This document shows, one piece after another, positions 1 through 11,900 of a stretch of DNA of 64,000 nt; the first letter of the stretch is position 1, and every line of letters starts with the position of its first letter. The position numbers were made by a program, and so were the translations under genes. The notes below the pieces were generated by a model. That model searched no databases and was not told the DNA's origin. It saw nothing but the letters and a program-made list of their open reading frames with translations. Source of the DNA: Avena insularis (lineage: Eukaryota > Streptophyta > Magnoliopsida > Poales > Poaceae); NCBI GenBank assembly GCA_023614405.1, contig CM042694.1, positions 482,643,392-482,707,391 on the forward strand, given 5' to 3'.

Positions 1-2031
1 ATTTAGAGTTATAGATTTCTCCTAATAAAAATAAGAAGACAGAAGCTTTTGCAACTTGAAACATTTTTATAAAATCAACCAAGTTAGCTTTTGAGTTGAT
101 TCCAACTCTAAAAAATCACATTTCATCATATCTATCCAAATATGTAATAATATTAAGGTTTACAGGCAGTGACTTTGGACTAGTACCAAAATAATGCTAT
201 ATAGCATTTCTAGTCACTTTAAATCATTAAATAATAAACTTAAACCAAAGTAATATTGATCCAACCTTTAAATCTCATTCCCACATGTTAGAATATGTGG
301 TGAGGACATGTGTCCACATGATCCCATATTTTGGTGGTGAATATTAAATCTTAGTTATTATTTCAATGAGTAGAAATTACTTTTCCAAAATAAAAAGGTT
401 GAAACTATTGAATTAAACTTGTGATGTTTGGGATGATAATAGATCATCAATTGTGTGGTTTAGAACACTACTTAGCCTAAGTTAAGTATTGTTGGTGATT
501 GTGCACTCCCTATGTATTTCCAGACGCTAGTACCGACCAAGCCTTCGAGGAGGAGGGGTTCTACCAAGAAGAAGAAGAAGAAGAAGAAGACAACTTCAAC
601 CACTGCACCAACCAAGGCAAGCTATTAGTGGCAAGCTAACCCTTGCAAACATGCTTTAGGAAGCTATTGTAGCAAGCTAGAATAAAACTAGATAGTTTAG
701 TAAAGATGCCTTAAGCATACTTTGCTCACTCCCCCTTAGTTTACACAAAGTTCTTGAATTAATTTTGAAGGTAGCATAAAGAGTATAAAACTTGACCTAA
801 TTAGAAACCCTTAGATGTCATTCTATGGCATGAGATTGATCCCACCTTTCCACCTTAGTGAACACTCTTAACCTAGTGTTTTAGAATAGATCAAACTTGA
901 GTCATTTTAGATGGGAACACTTGGTGAAAATGAGTTATGAAAACCTTGGAATGATGAGTCATTTTATTGAGATGTTTTGACATGTGTTGAGAAACACAAT
1001 TGGTTTATGATGATGAAAATGATGAGGCATGAGCCTTAACCCTTTTTATAAAACTGATGGTTGGATTTGGATGCGATACCATTCCAAAATTACCGTACAA
1101 CCACATTACCTGAATTGGGTAAGGCTTAGCTGGAAATTTATATGCATTAGTATTAGTTCCCTCACAGGAGAGGTTTGAGCTGAGGCTACCTCTCAATGTT
1201 GTCCACCTATGCAGTTCCCAAGATGACTGATGGTCATGGTTGGGAGGCCATGCTCATAGGAGAGGTACTTGTACTAGGGTGTGTAAAGGGAAGGTTATGT
1301 TTGATTATCTGCATACCAAGTATGATGATTCAGGGTTATCCCTAACAGATGTATCGAATCTTGTGGTGAAAGTGTACCACCTCTGCAGAGTGTCAAACTA
1401 TTGAATAGCAGGCGTCATGATTATGGACAGTTAGAATGGCCATACTGTTTCATTGTCTGATGTTTTCTAAATAACTTGAAATGAAGGATGAACCTTGACT
1501 TGACCACAACAGGGTTGTGTAGATGAAAATAGCTTCCCAACTTAAGTGATTCTAGACTTTTATTTTATCTTTTATTGTTTCAGAACTCAGCTTAGGTTTC
1601 AAACTTAACTTGATAGTTATTCTCTCAATTCAGTACTTTAACTTAGAATCATAACCCTTGCTAGTAGTAGTTTGCGAGTACTTAAAGAGTACTCATGGCT
1701 TTTGTCCCTGGCTATTATCATGGCCAGACTATGAAGGAGATTATCAAGATGATGGTCAGCAGGACGGCTATGATAACTAGGATTATCTGCCTTCGTCAGC
1801 ATTGCCTGTGCCCCTGAAGATGGACCCCACTGCTACGCTATCGTTTATTTCCGCTGCTTGTTGTATTAAAGACTGGATCATGAGATCCTTATTTATGTAA
1901 AACCTTATGTATGGTTTGTAATGGATGATGTACTATGATATCCAATCCGTTATGTCTCGCAAAAATGGTAATCCTGGGATTGCGAGGTATGGCATAACGG
2001 GCATCTGGGATTAAAAATCCGGGTGTTGACA
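1..2031 (+). repeat. Partial LTR A of a Tekay-type Ty3/Gypsy element
   Basis: This stretch aligns by eye with the second half of the LTR at 8989-12944: base 1 onward matches the region near 10865, and both contain the same blocks (GAA-rich tract, the CCACCTCTGCAGAGTGTC block, the TTTGCGAGTACTTAAAGAGTACTCATGG block). It ends in GGGTGTTGACA, the LTR terminus. It is more diverged from the 3' LTR than the next fragment is, so it may come from a different copy of the family. The window begins inside it. A (GAA)n microsatellite lies at about 556-590. No gene is present. Confidence 0.85.
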
Positions 2032-3154
2032 TTAGTGAACACTCTTAACTTTAGTGGCTAGTGCTAAGCATAAAAGTTGATCACTTTAGATGGGAATACT
2101 TAGTAAAAATGATTATGAAAACCTTGGAATGAGGATTCATTCTATTGGAATGTTTTGACATGTGTTATGGACACAAAAGGATTTGCTGATGAAAATGTTG
2201 AGGCATGAGCCTTAGCCCTTTATAAAAACTGATGGTTGGGTTCGGATGCGATACCATTCCAATTTTACCGTACAACCACAATACCTGAATTGGGTAGGGC
2301 TTAGCCGGAAGTTTATATGCCTCGTGAGTGTGGGTTCACCTATGCAGTGCCCAGGATGGCAGATGGCCATGGCCGGGAGGCCAAGCTCATTGGGGAGGTG
2401 CCTATACTAGAGTGTGTAATTGAAAGGTTTTGATTGATTATCCGCATACTAAGTATGATGATTCAAGGTTATCCTTGATGGATGTATCGAATTTTGTGGT
2501 GAAAGTGTACCACCTCTGCAGAGTGTCAAACTATTCAAATAGCCACGTCCGCTGTCATGGACAGTTGGTGTGGACATACTATTCCGTCGTCACATGTTTT
2601 CAAAATGACTTGTGAATTGAACTATGATTTTTACTTGACCACCACAGGGTTGTGAACATGAAAACTAGGTTCCCACTTAAAGTGATTTATAATCTTAACT
2701 TAGTTTTCTTTACTTCTAACTCAGTTTAGATAAACCTGGCTTTTTGCAAACAAACCTAGAGCTTCAGATTCCTACTAGAACTACCTTACTTGTTAGTGAT
2801 AGTTTGCGAGTACTTAAAGAGTACTCATGGCTTTGTCCCTGGATATTCCCATGGCCATATTATGAGGAGGACTATCAGGATGATGGACAGCAGGAGGTCT
2901 ACGACAACTAGGATTATCTCCCATCATCAGCATTGCCTGTGACTCTGAAGATGGAGCCCCTACTATGTTTCTTTTCTGCTGCTTGATTTGTATTAAGACT
3001 GGATCATGAGATCCTTTATTTGTAAGACCTTATTATGGTTTGTAATGGATGATGTACTATGATATCAATCTGTTATGTCTCACAAAAATGGTAATCCTGG
3101 GATTACGAGGTATGGCATAATAGGCATCTGGGATTAAAAATCCGGGTGTTAACA
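2032..3154 (+). repeat. Truncated 5' LTR (LTR B) of the Tekay-type element
   Basis: The sequence starts abruptly at TTAGTGAACACTC, which corresponds to about 11777 in the 3' LTR, and runs to the terminus GGGTGTTAACA just before the primer binding site. It is therefore the 3'-most ~1.1 kb of the 5' LTR; the first ~2.8 kb is missing and LTR A is joined in its place. Relative to the 3' LTR it also lacks about 45 bases after GTTTATATGCCT (near 2323). Short open frames here are chance; no gene is supported. Confidence 0.85.
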
Positions 3155-3157
3155 AGT

Positions 3158-3170
3158 TGGTATCAGAGCC
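3158..3170 (+). promoter_or_regulatory. Primer binding site, tRNA-iMet type
   Basis: TGGTATCAGAGCC lies three bases after the LTR end. The first 12 bases are complementary to the 3' end of plant initiator tRNA-Met, the usual reverse transcription primer of chromoviruses and Copia elements. Confidence 0.9.
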
Positions 3171-3382
3171 ATCCTGACCATAGGAGACCCTAGTTAGAAT
3201 GGACGTCCGAACAAAAACTTAATTTCAAAAAAAAATAAGTGAGTATTTTTGAAAACCTATTCCCACTCTTATCCTTGATTCTTTCAAAAAAAATCATGTT
3301 GCTCAAAAACTTCTCGCTTTCCTACATAAAAATTTGGCACACTTGATCACCTCACTAACTTACTCATCCTAAATTCTTATAG

Positions 3383-4117
3383 ATGGAAGTCCAGTATTGC
3401 AAGTTCTACCAGTTGGGCAACAGAGGCTAACTGATCCTTGAGAGGGATCTAGATGCACTGTCAGAGTATCTTGAGCGCCCGCACCCAAAATTCTTCGGGG
3501 CCCAACTCAATGACCACATAGGAGGAGATCTACAATGGCTAATAGTTGCAGATCTCAGAGGCAAGATGGAAGCACCCACTTTAGAGAAGATCCAATTCAC
3601 CTTGCGTGAGAACAACTGGCTAGATGGATTAGCCAGGGCTATGCATGAAGCTCTTGCCTGTCTGTGTGGGCAAAACATCATCTTGATCTAGGGAACTCGC
3701 TTTGCTCACTTTGCAAGGCGTGATTCTATGGGAATGCCCTTGGAGATGCTAGGACACCCGGAGCTGAAGCACCAGGTGGACAATCTTGACTTCATGCTGT
3801 ATGATAGGCGGAAGGAGTTGGACAATGCCCGAGCCTACGCCAACCACAACCATGCCATTGCAGTCAAGAAGGACCAGACCCTCGCCGTTCTTGCCAGGGA
3901 GCGCCAATCACTTCATCATCAGCGCGACAAGAAGGATCGGACCATCAATCGTCTTAGCAAGAAGGTGGCCACTCTCGAGAAGACCATCCGTGAACAGGGA
4001 AGTCCATCTTGAAGTAAAGGAGGAGGAGGAGGAAGGTGAAGATATCCAGGGAGATCTTTACTCTTACCTCAGTGATGACAACGACTATTGGGAGGATGAT
4101 GCCATGGAGTTCCACAC

Positions 4118-4149
<32 letters not shown>

Positions 4150-4172
4150 CCGACTTCATTGATGATGATTAG
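3383..4172 (+). pseudogene. Extra ORF between PBS and gag: coiled-coil protein with acidic tail (broken)
   Basis: A reading frame from ATG 3383 continues to 4012, broken by TAA at 3428 and TAG at 3689, and then appears to shift into another frame ending at 4172. The middle (about 3728-4012) is charged and heptad-like, suggesting a coiled coil; the tail after the shift is very acidic, with a run of ten Asp encoded by a (GAT)n tract at about 4121-4148. It matches no gag, protease, RT or integrase motif. It sits 210 bases after the PBS and 260 bases before gag, in the sense orientation. Function unknown; I do not recognise a family. The frame assignment is by eye, and the acidic tail could partly reflect microsatellite expansion. 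Confidence 0.5.
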
Positions 4173-4429
4173 ATGTACTTGATCACTACTGTAGGAGTGA
4201 CATGTATTGGTCCCACTGTATCGTAGTTTCACAGAATGGTTCTTAAAACCATCTGTTTTCTATTTGTGTTGTGGCGTGTGTTTGTATGGTGTGCTTTGAA
4301 TGAATGAATGAATGACAAGAAGTTGTTAGTTTGCCAAACCTGAGTCTAACTCAAAGTTTAAAGATTTTGAAACAAAACCATGAACCTTAGAAATTTCCCT
4401 CTTATCTCATTATCTATCTCAATTTTCAG

Positions 4430-6031
4430 ATGACTCGTGGAAATCCCGGAGGAAGCAGTTCATCTTAAGACCCGATGCTGCAGATTCTGCAAATGTTAGT
4501 TTCTGACCGTGAAGCTAGTAGAGCCGAATGCCAAGCCAACCTAGCCACTCTTCAACAGATAGCTCAGATGGCCCACAATATTCAAGGTCACAGAAACCAG
4601 GATCACCATGGATCCAAGCTTAAGAACTTTAAGAATACCAACCCACCTATCTTTAATAAGTCCAAGGATCCCTTAGATGCTGATGACTGGCTGCAAACCA
4701 TGGAGAACAACCTGGAGGCCGCATGAGTTGAAGCCAATGAGAAAGTACTGTTTTCCACCCATTATCTGGCAGGAGATGCAAGAGCCTGGTGGAATAGCAC
4801 CTGTACCATGAACGACGGGCATATGATGACTTGGGAAGCATTCAAGATCAAGTTCAACCGCACCCATGTGCCACAAGGTTTGGTCACCAGGATGAGAGAT
4901 GAGTTCAGGGAACTGAAGCAAGGAAGGATGACGGTAGTTGAGTACCGTGACAAATTTCTGTCACTAGCTAGATATGCCCCTGATGAGATTAACACTGAAG
5001 CAAAGAAGAAGGAAAGGTTCCTCAATGGATTGCATGATGAGATGCAGACTGTATTAGTCAACATCCGTTTTGGAGATCTAGAAGAGCTAGTCGATTCTGC
5101 CATTCAGATGGAAGGGAAGATCAACCAAGCCAATGACAACCGCAAGCGTCGCATGATGCACCAGACTGGATCCCACCATACCCAGAAGTATCACCCCAAC
5201 CCGTCTGCAGGATATGCCCCAAGAAACAACAGACCCCCTATGTCCAGTCCAAACTATCCCAATCGTAGCGGAGGAAACTTGAAGTTTGGAGGAAACCACA
5301 ACAAAAACCCTGGCAACTCCAACAACTTCAACCGTGCACCACCCAAGTCCAATAACAACAACAACAACAATACCACCCCAAGGACTGGAAGCAATGCTGC
5401 GCCTGTTGCAGCAAAAGACAAGTCACAAATTACTTGCTTTGAATGTGGAGTCAAGGGTCACTACTCCAAATAGTGCCCCAAGAAGCTTGCAGCCATCACC
5501 AATGTGAATGCACCTGCTCAGCAGCAGCGCCGTGTTCAGCCTGGAAGAAGATTTTCCCTAGGGAATTCGCTCAGCCGCAACGGCCGTCTGTTCCACATGA
5601 ATGCTGAAGAAGCTCGGGAAGCGCCCGATGTCATGCTGGGTATGTTTTCCGTTAACTCAGTAATTGCAGGAGTGTTGTTTGATTCTAGAGCATCGCACTC
5701 GTTTGTTACAGAAGAATTTGCATGCACTAGTAAGATTGAACCAACAAAATTGAAGCATGTTATGATAGTTCAAATACCTGGTTCAACCACCAAAGCTAGA
5801 AAAATTTGCAAGGTTGTACCTATCAGAATCCATGGAATAGATTTTTATGGAAATCTAATAGTACTTGGAACCAAAGGTTTGGAAGTAGTACTAGGAATGG
5901 ATTGTATGTCGAAATATAAAGGATTGATCGACTGTGCCAAGAAAGCCATAACCATGACCAGTAGCTCTGGAGTATCAGTAGAGCATGTATCTGAGACTCT
6001 GCCCCATCAATTCAATGCAACAAGAGTCTAG
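4430..6031 (+). pseudogene. gag-protease of the Tekay-type element (stops in frame)
   Basis: Gag packages element RNA and protease matures the polyprotein. One frame from ATG 4430 stays in phase to 6031 but carries TAA at 4466, TGA at 4724 and TAG at 5471. The capsid-like region has the AGDARAWW motif (near 4771), followed by a basic, Asn-rich linker and a CCHC knuckle (CFECGVKGHY..C, near 5437-5476) whose last spacer codon is now TAG. The protease site near 5680 reads F-D-S-R-A-S where the family has D-S/T-G-A, so the catalytic glycine is Arg. The stops fit single C-to-T changes from CAA, CGA and CAG codons. A frameshift separates this from the RT region. Confidence 0.85.
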
Positions 6032-7522
6032 CCCAACTAACCATATACCAAGTCAGAGTAGTCTGTGAATACCCCGACATATTCCCAGATGAATTGCCCG
6101 GTATGCCCCCAGATCAGGATATCGAGTTCATTATTGAACTAATTCTTGGAACTGGACCCATAGCTCAAAGACCTTATAGTATGAACCTATTTGAACTAGT
6201 GGAGCTGAAGAAGCAACTTGATGCCATGTTGGAGAAAGGTCTGATTCAACCAATCGCATCACCATGGAGATCGCCTATTTTGGTTGTGGATAAGAAAGAT
6301 GGAGGTAACTGTTTGTGCACGGATTATTGGAAGCTGAATGATGTCACCATCAAGAACAAGTACCCACTGCCAAAGATTGAGGATCTGTTTGATTAGTTGA
6401 CTGGTGCCAGAGTGTTTTCTAAGATGGATCTTATAACTGGTTATCATCAACTCAAGATTCGTGCAACGGATATTCCAAAGACCGCCTTTACCACCAGATA
6501 TGGATTGTATGAGTATAAGGTCATGTATTTTGGATTAACCAATGCCCCCGCTTATTTCATGAATCTCATGAATAAGATTTTTATGAATTTCTTGGATAAG
6601 TTTGTCGTTGTTTTTATCAATGATATTCTAATCTATTCCAAGTCTGAAGAAGACCATGAGCTACACCTGAGAACCATCCTTGAAACCCTTAGAGAGCATC
6701 AGTTGTATGCCAAGTTTAGCAAATGTGAGTTCTGGTTAAAGGAAGTAGGATTCCTAGGACATATTGTGTCGGCAGGAGGAGTCGTTGTCGATCCCGCCAA
6801 GATCAAAGATGTTGAAGAATGGAAAGCCCCAACCACTCAAACCCAAGTCTGTGCATTTCTCGAATTAGCGGGATACTACCGCAAGTTCGTTGAAGGATTT
6901 TCGAGCAACGCAAGACCGATGACCCAGTTGTTGAAGAAAGCTAAGAAGTTTGAATGGACGGATAAATGTGAAGCAAGTTTTTAAGAGCTCGAGAAGAGAT
7001 TGATTTCAGCCCCAATTCTGATTATGCCGGATATCAAGAAGCCTTTTGATGTGTATTGTGATGCATCCAAGATTGGTCTCGGATGTGTGTTGATGCAAGA
7101 AGGCAAAGTCATAGCGTATCTGTCCCGACAACTGAAGCAGCATGAGCAAAATTACCCTACCCATGACCTTGAACTAGCAGCCGTAGTTTAGCTTTGAAGA
7201 CATGGCGTCATTACCTTATGGGTAACCGCTGTGAGATTTATTCGGATCACAAGAGCCTGAAGTATATTTTCACCCAGAAGGAGCTGAATATGAGGCAAAG
7301 GAGATGGATAGAGTTAATCAAGGATTATGACCATGACATTCACTATCACCCCAGCAAAGCCAATGTGGTAGCGGATGCTCTTAGCAGATTGACGTGTAGA
7401 TTAAACACAATGATTAAAGAAGCCCAGCCAAGTTTGCATGAAGATTTGGAGCAGTTTAGAATAGAGCTAGTTAGGAAAGGATTTTTAGCTAGCATTAAAC
7501 TTCAACCCACTTTGATCAGTTA
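6032..7522 (+). pseudogene. Reverse transcriptase and RNase H of the Tekay-type element (broken)
   Basis: RT copies element RNA into DNA and RNase H removes the RNA strand. RT landmarks in order: [13 protein letters not shown] (near 6173), [35 protein letters not shown] with the first catalytic Asp (near 6415), and FINDILIYS (near 6616) where the family has Y/F-x-D-D, so one of the paired catalytic aspartates is Asn. RNase H follows: [12 protein letters not shown], the DLELAAVV Glu, IYSDHKSL and ADALSR (near 7375). In-frame stops are at 6394, 6982 and 7189; the frame shifts around 7192. Stops after FD and ASF correspond to Gln codons in relatives. Confidence 0.87.
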
Positions 7523-8911
7523 GATCAAGGAGGCGCAGAAAGGAAATGCAAGTATCAACGAATCAAGCGTCGTATTGGTACAGGGAAGGTACCTGGATTC
7601 ACCGAGGATGAATAAGGAGTTTTGTGGTACAAAGGACGTATCAGTGTGCCAGCAGATTCCGAGTTGAAACAAGTTATCATGCAGGAAGCTCATGATACTC
7701 TTTATTCTATCCACCCTAGAGGAATGAAGATGTATCAGGATTTGAAGGAGCAATTTTGGTGGCACAAGATGAAGAGAGAAATCGGAAGCTACATAGCCAA
7801 GTGTGATATCTGTCAGAGAGTCAAAGCGGAACATCAGAGACCCGCAGAACTTTTGCAACCATTGTAGATTCCAGAATGGAAATGGGATTCTGTCGAAATG
7901 GATTTCATCACCGGTTTGCCTACTTCTAGTATGGCAAAATGACTTTATTTGGGTCATAATGGATAGACTGTCCAAGGTAGCCCATTTCATACCCGTCAAG
8001 ACTACCTACCAGAGTTCGAAGCTAGCAGAGCTGTACATTGCTAGAATCATAAGTTTGCATGGAACCCCTAAGACCATAGTATCGGATCGAGGAACCCAGT
8101 TTACCTCAAGATTTTCGCAGAAAGTCCAAGAAGGATTAGGAACCAAGCTGAACTTCAGCACAACTTATCACCCGCAAACCGATGGACAGACTGAAAGAGT
8201 CAACCAAATATTAGAAGATATGTTGAGAGCTTGTGTTCTAGAATATGGATCAAAATGGGAAGATTGTCTGCCTGTCGCAGAATTCTCATATAACAACAAT
8301 TATCAAGCTAGTTTGCAAATGGCCATTTGAATTTCTGTATGGAAGGAAGTGACGTACCCCCTTGAATTGGTCGCAAGTAAGAGAGAGTCAGATTTTTGGA
8401 CCCGACATCCTACGAGAAGCCAAAGAGAAGGTTCACAAAGTCCATGAACACTTCAAGACAGAAGAGTTATGCTGACAAGAGACGTAGAGACTTGACCTTC
8501 AATGTCGGAGATTTTGTGTATCTCAAAGTATCACCCTTGAAGGGAATGCAACGTTTTCAACTGAAAGGAAAGTTAGCCCCTAGATATATTGGACCCTTCA
8601 AGATTTTGAATCGCCGAGGAGAAGTATCATATCAAATGGAACTGCCAGAGGAGATGTCAGCCATCCATGATGTGTTCCATATCTCGTTACTTCACAAATG
8701 CCTAGAAGTTCCGGAGAAGACAGAAGTGTTCAAGAATATCGATCACCGAGCCATAGATATCAACAAGGATCTGACGTATCGTGAAGTACCCATTCGTATT
8801 TTGGGAGAAGCCTTCAGAACCACCAGGACCCGGAGTATCAAGTTTCTCAAGATCCAATGGAGCAACCATACCGAAACAAGAAGCTACTTGGGAGCGAGAA
8901 GACTACATTAG
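7523..8911 (+). pseudogene. Integrase with C-terminal chromodomain (broken)
   Basis: Integrase inserts element DNA into the genome; the chromodomain steers it to chromatin. The H-H-C-C zinc region is visible (HDTLYSIHPRG, then CDICQR near 7803-7820). The DDE core follows, with Asp in IMDRLSKVAH (near 7960), Asp in IVSDRGTQF (near 8080) and Glu in HPQTDGQTERVNQ (near 8170-8205). The core is spread over several frames with stops at 7520, 7865, 7939 and elsewhere. The last piece (8396-8911) has GPFKIL, the HDVFHISLLHKC motif and a chromodomain-like tail beginning around LTYREVPIRIL, with the final aromatic cage region shifted out of frame. Confidence 0.86.
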
Positions 8912-8974
8912 GACTGAGTTTCCAGATCTCTTTAGTTCCTAGTTTTTCTTAAATCTCGGGACGAGATTTTGTTT

Positions 8975-8988
8975 AAGGAGGGAAGGTT
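8975..8988 (+). promoter_or_regulatory. Polypurine tract of the Tekay-type element
   Basis: AAGGAGGGAAGG followed by TT sits immediately before the 3' LTR start TGTAACACCC, in the position and composition of the plus-strand primer. Confidence 0.85.
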
Positions 8989-11900
8989 TGTAACACCCCA
9001 AAAACATTAATCAAGTTTATCAAGTTCTAATCACCCAAAGTTTAGGGTTAACAAAAACTTTTGTTAATAATTTGAATATGAATGCATGTGTGTTTTGCAT
9101 TAGTGTATGATTGAGTGAAATTGCCATGTTTGATTGCTACAAATGATGAGAAAAGGTTTAGAGATGAATACTACATCATCTAGGCCAGTTACAAACAAAA
9201 TCAAAAGAAAAAGAATCAAATATGAATAAAAAGATCAAATGGTCATTTTGACCAAAGTTAACCACTAGGCCACTTTGAGTGTTCCTAGAAAAGAATTTCT
9301 AACAGAAACAATTCCACTTCTTTTCACCCCTTGCTAGACCAAGTAAAAGTGAACCAAGGCCCACTTTACAAACTCACCAAAACTATTTTCAAATCTATTT
9401 AAAGGATAGTTCAAATTTGAATCTAGTTCATATGGTAAGATCACCATTTTGCAAAAACCATCCAAATCAATTCCACTTGACTTCTCCAAGCAACCATAGA
9501 CACTCAAGCATAAGATCCAAACACTCACCAAATTTCGTTCAAAATTTTCAAACTTAATTTCTTGTGGCCAATAAGACAAACACCTGGCAGGCACTAATCT
9601 GATCCTGCCTAACTTCACTGTTTGGGGCATTGATCACTAGACCAAATGCCCCCATTACACTCCCTATATCCCCTAGTCTCTAGCCACACCAGTCATGCTC
9701 CCCCTTAGTCGTTTTGCACAAGTGTGCCGCCGCCCGAAGCCACACTCTCCGGCTGACCGTGGACAGAGCGACAGAGACCACGCTGCCCTCGCCCATGACA
9801 TGCAGCCGACAGGCGACCGTCCACCGCCACCCCCTGTCCAGCCCACGACCATAGCCTGGCCCTGGACTACCCTAGCAGCACCGTGCCCAATCTCTCTGTG
9901 CCATGCCGAGAGCGCACCAGAGTGCCGCACCCGACCGGCTCGCACAGACCACGCCTCACTCTCTCTGCGCACGCGGACACTCGCCATGATCACCGCCACC
10001 TCCCAGACACCCCTGTTCGCCGCCGCGTGACCCGTAGCTCTCGTGCACCGTCTCAAACACCGCCGCTCTCGCGTAGAGCATCGCACGCGCCCGACCAACC
10101 TAGACCATCCCGTACTGCGCCTTTAAGACCGTGACGACCGCCAGGGAACACCGCACCGCCCCCTACCCTCAGCCGTGCTGCTAGCCGCCTGTATCATCAT
10201 CACCGACGAGCCCGAGCCCATGCCGCAATGTCCCTTTGTTGGTGTATAATAAAGGCCCCTCTGCCTCCATTCTCCACACCAACATAATCCCCACTCCTTA
10301 CTGAGCCTCCCACACCCTTCCCCGGAGCAAGGCGAGCGCCGCTTCGCCAGAATTTGGCCGGAGCCCGCCGCTGCAGAAGGAGAAGGGCGCCATCGATTGG
10401 AGCTGCCCCAGGAGCTGCCGCAACCACCATCATCGACCACGTCGTTCGCCCCCATCACCGACCCTAGCTAGAGCCTAGGTGAACCCCATACGACCCCCAC
10501 CGCCGTGTTAGGGTTTAGACCTTGCCGGAGCTATTCGTCATCGACGATGAACTACAGCCGTTGGATCGTCTTTTAATCGTAGGGCCTAGATTCAAAGATA
10601 CCGCTTCGGTTACTTAGAGTCGCTGACTAGTGGACCCCCTTGTCAGCCGCCCGCTGTGCTGTGCTGTGTAGATTGGGTCGGCCTGTTTAGTTTCCCACGT
10701 AGGTCTGTGAATTCAAATAATTTTTTTCCAATTTAGTTAAAACCACATTCTGTTAGTAGATTCAAAAATCAATTGAAAGAGATTCACTGAACCAAATTGC
10801 ATGATTCCAATTTTGTTAGAAATATATTTAAATTATCTATCCAAGCCCATTGGATTTAAATCAATTGGAGTTAGAGATCACCTATACCAAAAATAATAAG
10901 ATAGAGACTTTTCAACTTCAAACATTTTTCAAAAATCAACCATAAATGCTTTTGAGTTGATTCCAACTCTCAAAAATCACATTTGATAAGATCTATCTGA
11001 ATATGTAAAAATATTTAGGTTGCATGCAGTGACATTGGACTAGTACCAAAATAATGCTATATAGGCATTTCTAGTCACTTTAATTCTATTAAATGATAAT
11101 CTTAAATTTAATAAAATATAACCAACACTTTAAATCACATTCCCATGTATTAGAATATGTGGTGATAACATGTGTCAACATGATCCCATATTTTATTTGG
11201 AGAATATTAAATCTTAAGTATTTTCAATGAGTAGAAATTACTTTTCTACATAAGATAAATAAGATTTAGTCTTTAATTCATGTGATGATGCTAGATCATC
11301 AAGTGTGAGCCTTAGTGTACTAAATAGAAATAGTTAAGTATTGTTTGGTGAGTGTGTACCCCGTATTCATTTATAGACGATAGTACCGACCCGGGATACG
11401 AGGAGGAGGAGTACTACCAAGAAGAAGAAGAAGAAAACTTCATACACTGCACTACTCAAGGCAAGCTAACACTTGCAAGTCTTATACTTATGCAAGCCTA
11501 ACACTACAAGTGAACCATGCAAGTTAACACTTGCCCACTTTATAACTTAAGCAAGGTGCATTAGGCATGCTTAGTTATATAACTTTGATTATACCAATCC
11601 CAAGTTTTACTTGCAAGCTTTATTTCTTTTACTTTACCAAAGTTCTTTACTTTTAGTTAGTGCTTTGTGAGCATTGGAAAATTTAGTATAGATAGCATAA
11701 AGAGTATAAAACTAGGCCTAACTAGTTATACTTAGATGTCATTCCATGGCATGAGATTGGAGATTAGCACCCCTCATTAGTGAACACTCTTAACTTTAGT
11801 GGTTAGTGCTAAGCATAAAAGTTGATCACTTTAGATGGGAATACTTAGTGAAAATTATTATGAAAACCTTGGAATGATGATTCATTATATTGAAATATTT

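Noticed and set aside
3954..4232. Minus-strand frame with poly-Ile
   Set aside because: Shadow of the (GAT)n tract.
4430..6031. Stop codons in gag as programmed readthrough sites
   Set aside because: All three stop types occur at many places with no shared context, and other catalytic residues are also lost, so decay is simpler.
7520..7999. 159-codon minus-strand frame
   Set aside because: Antisense shadow of the integrase zinc and core region, whose plus-strand motifs are clear.
9670..10460. Arg/Pro-rich open frames on both strands in the GC-rich LTR core
   Set aside because: Several overlapping frames in both directions with no domain; explained by GC-rich composition within an LTR.
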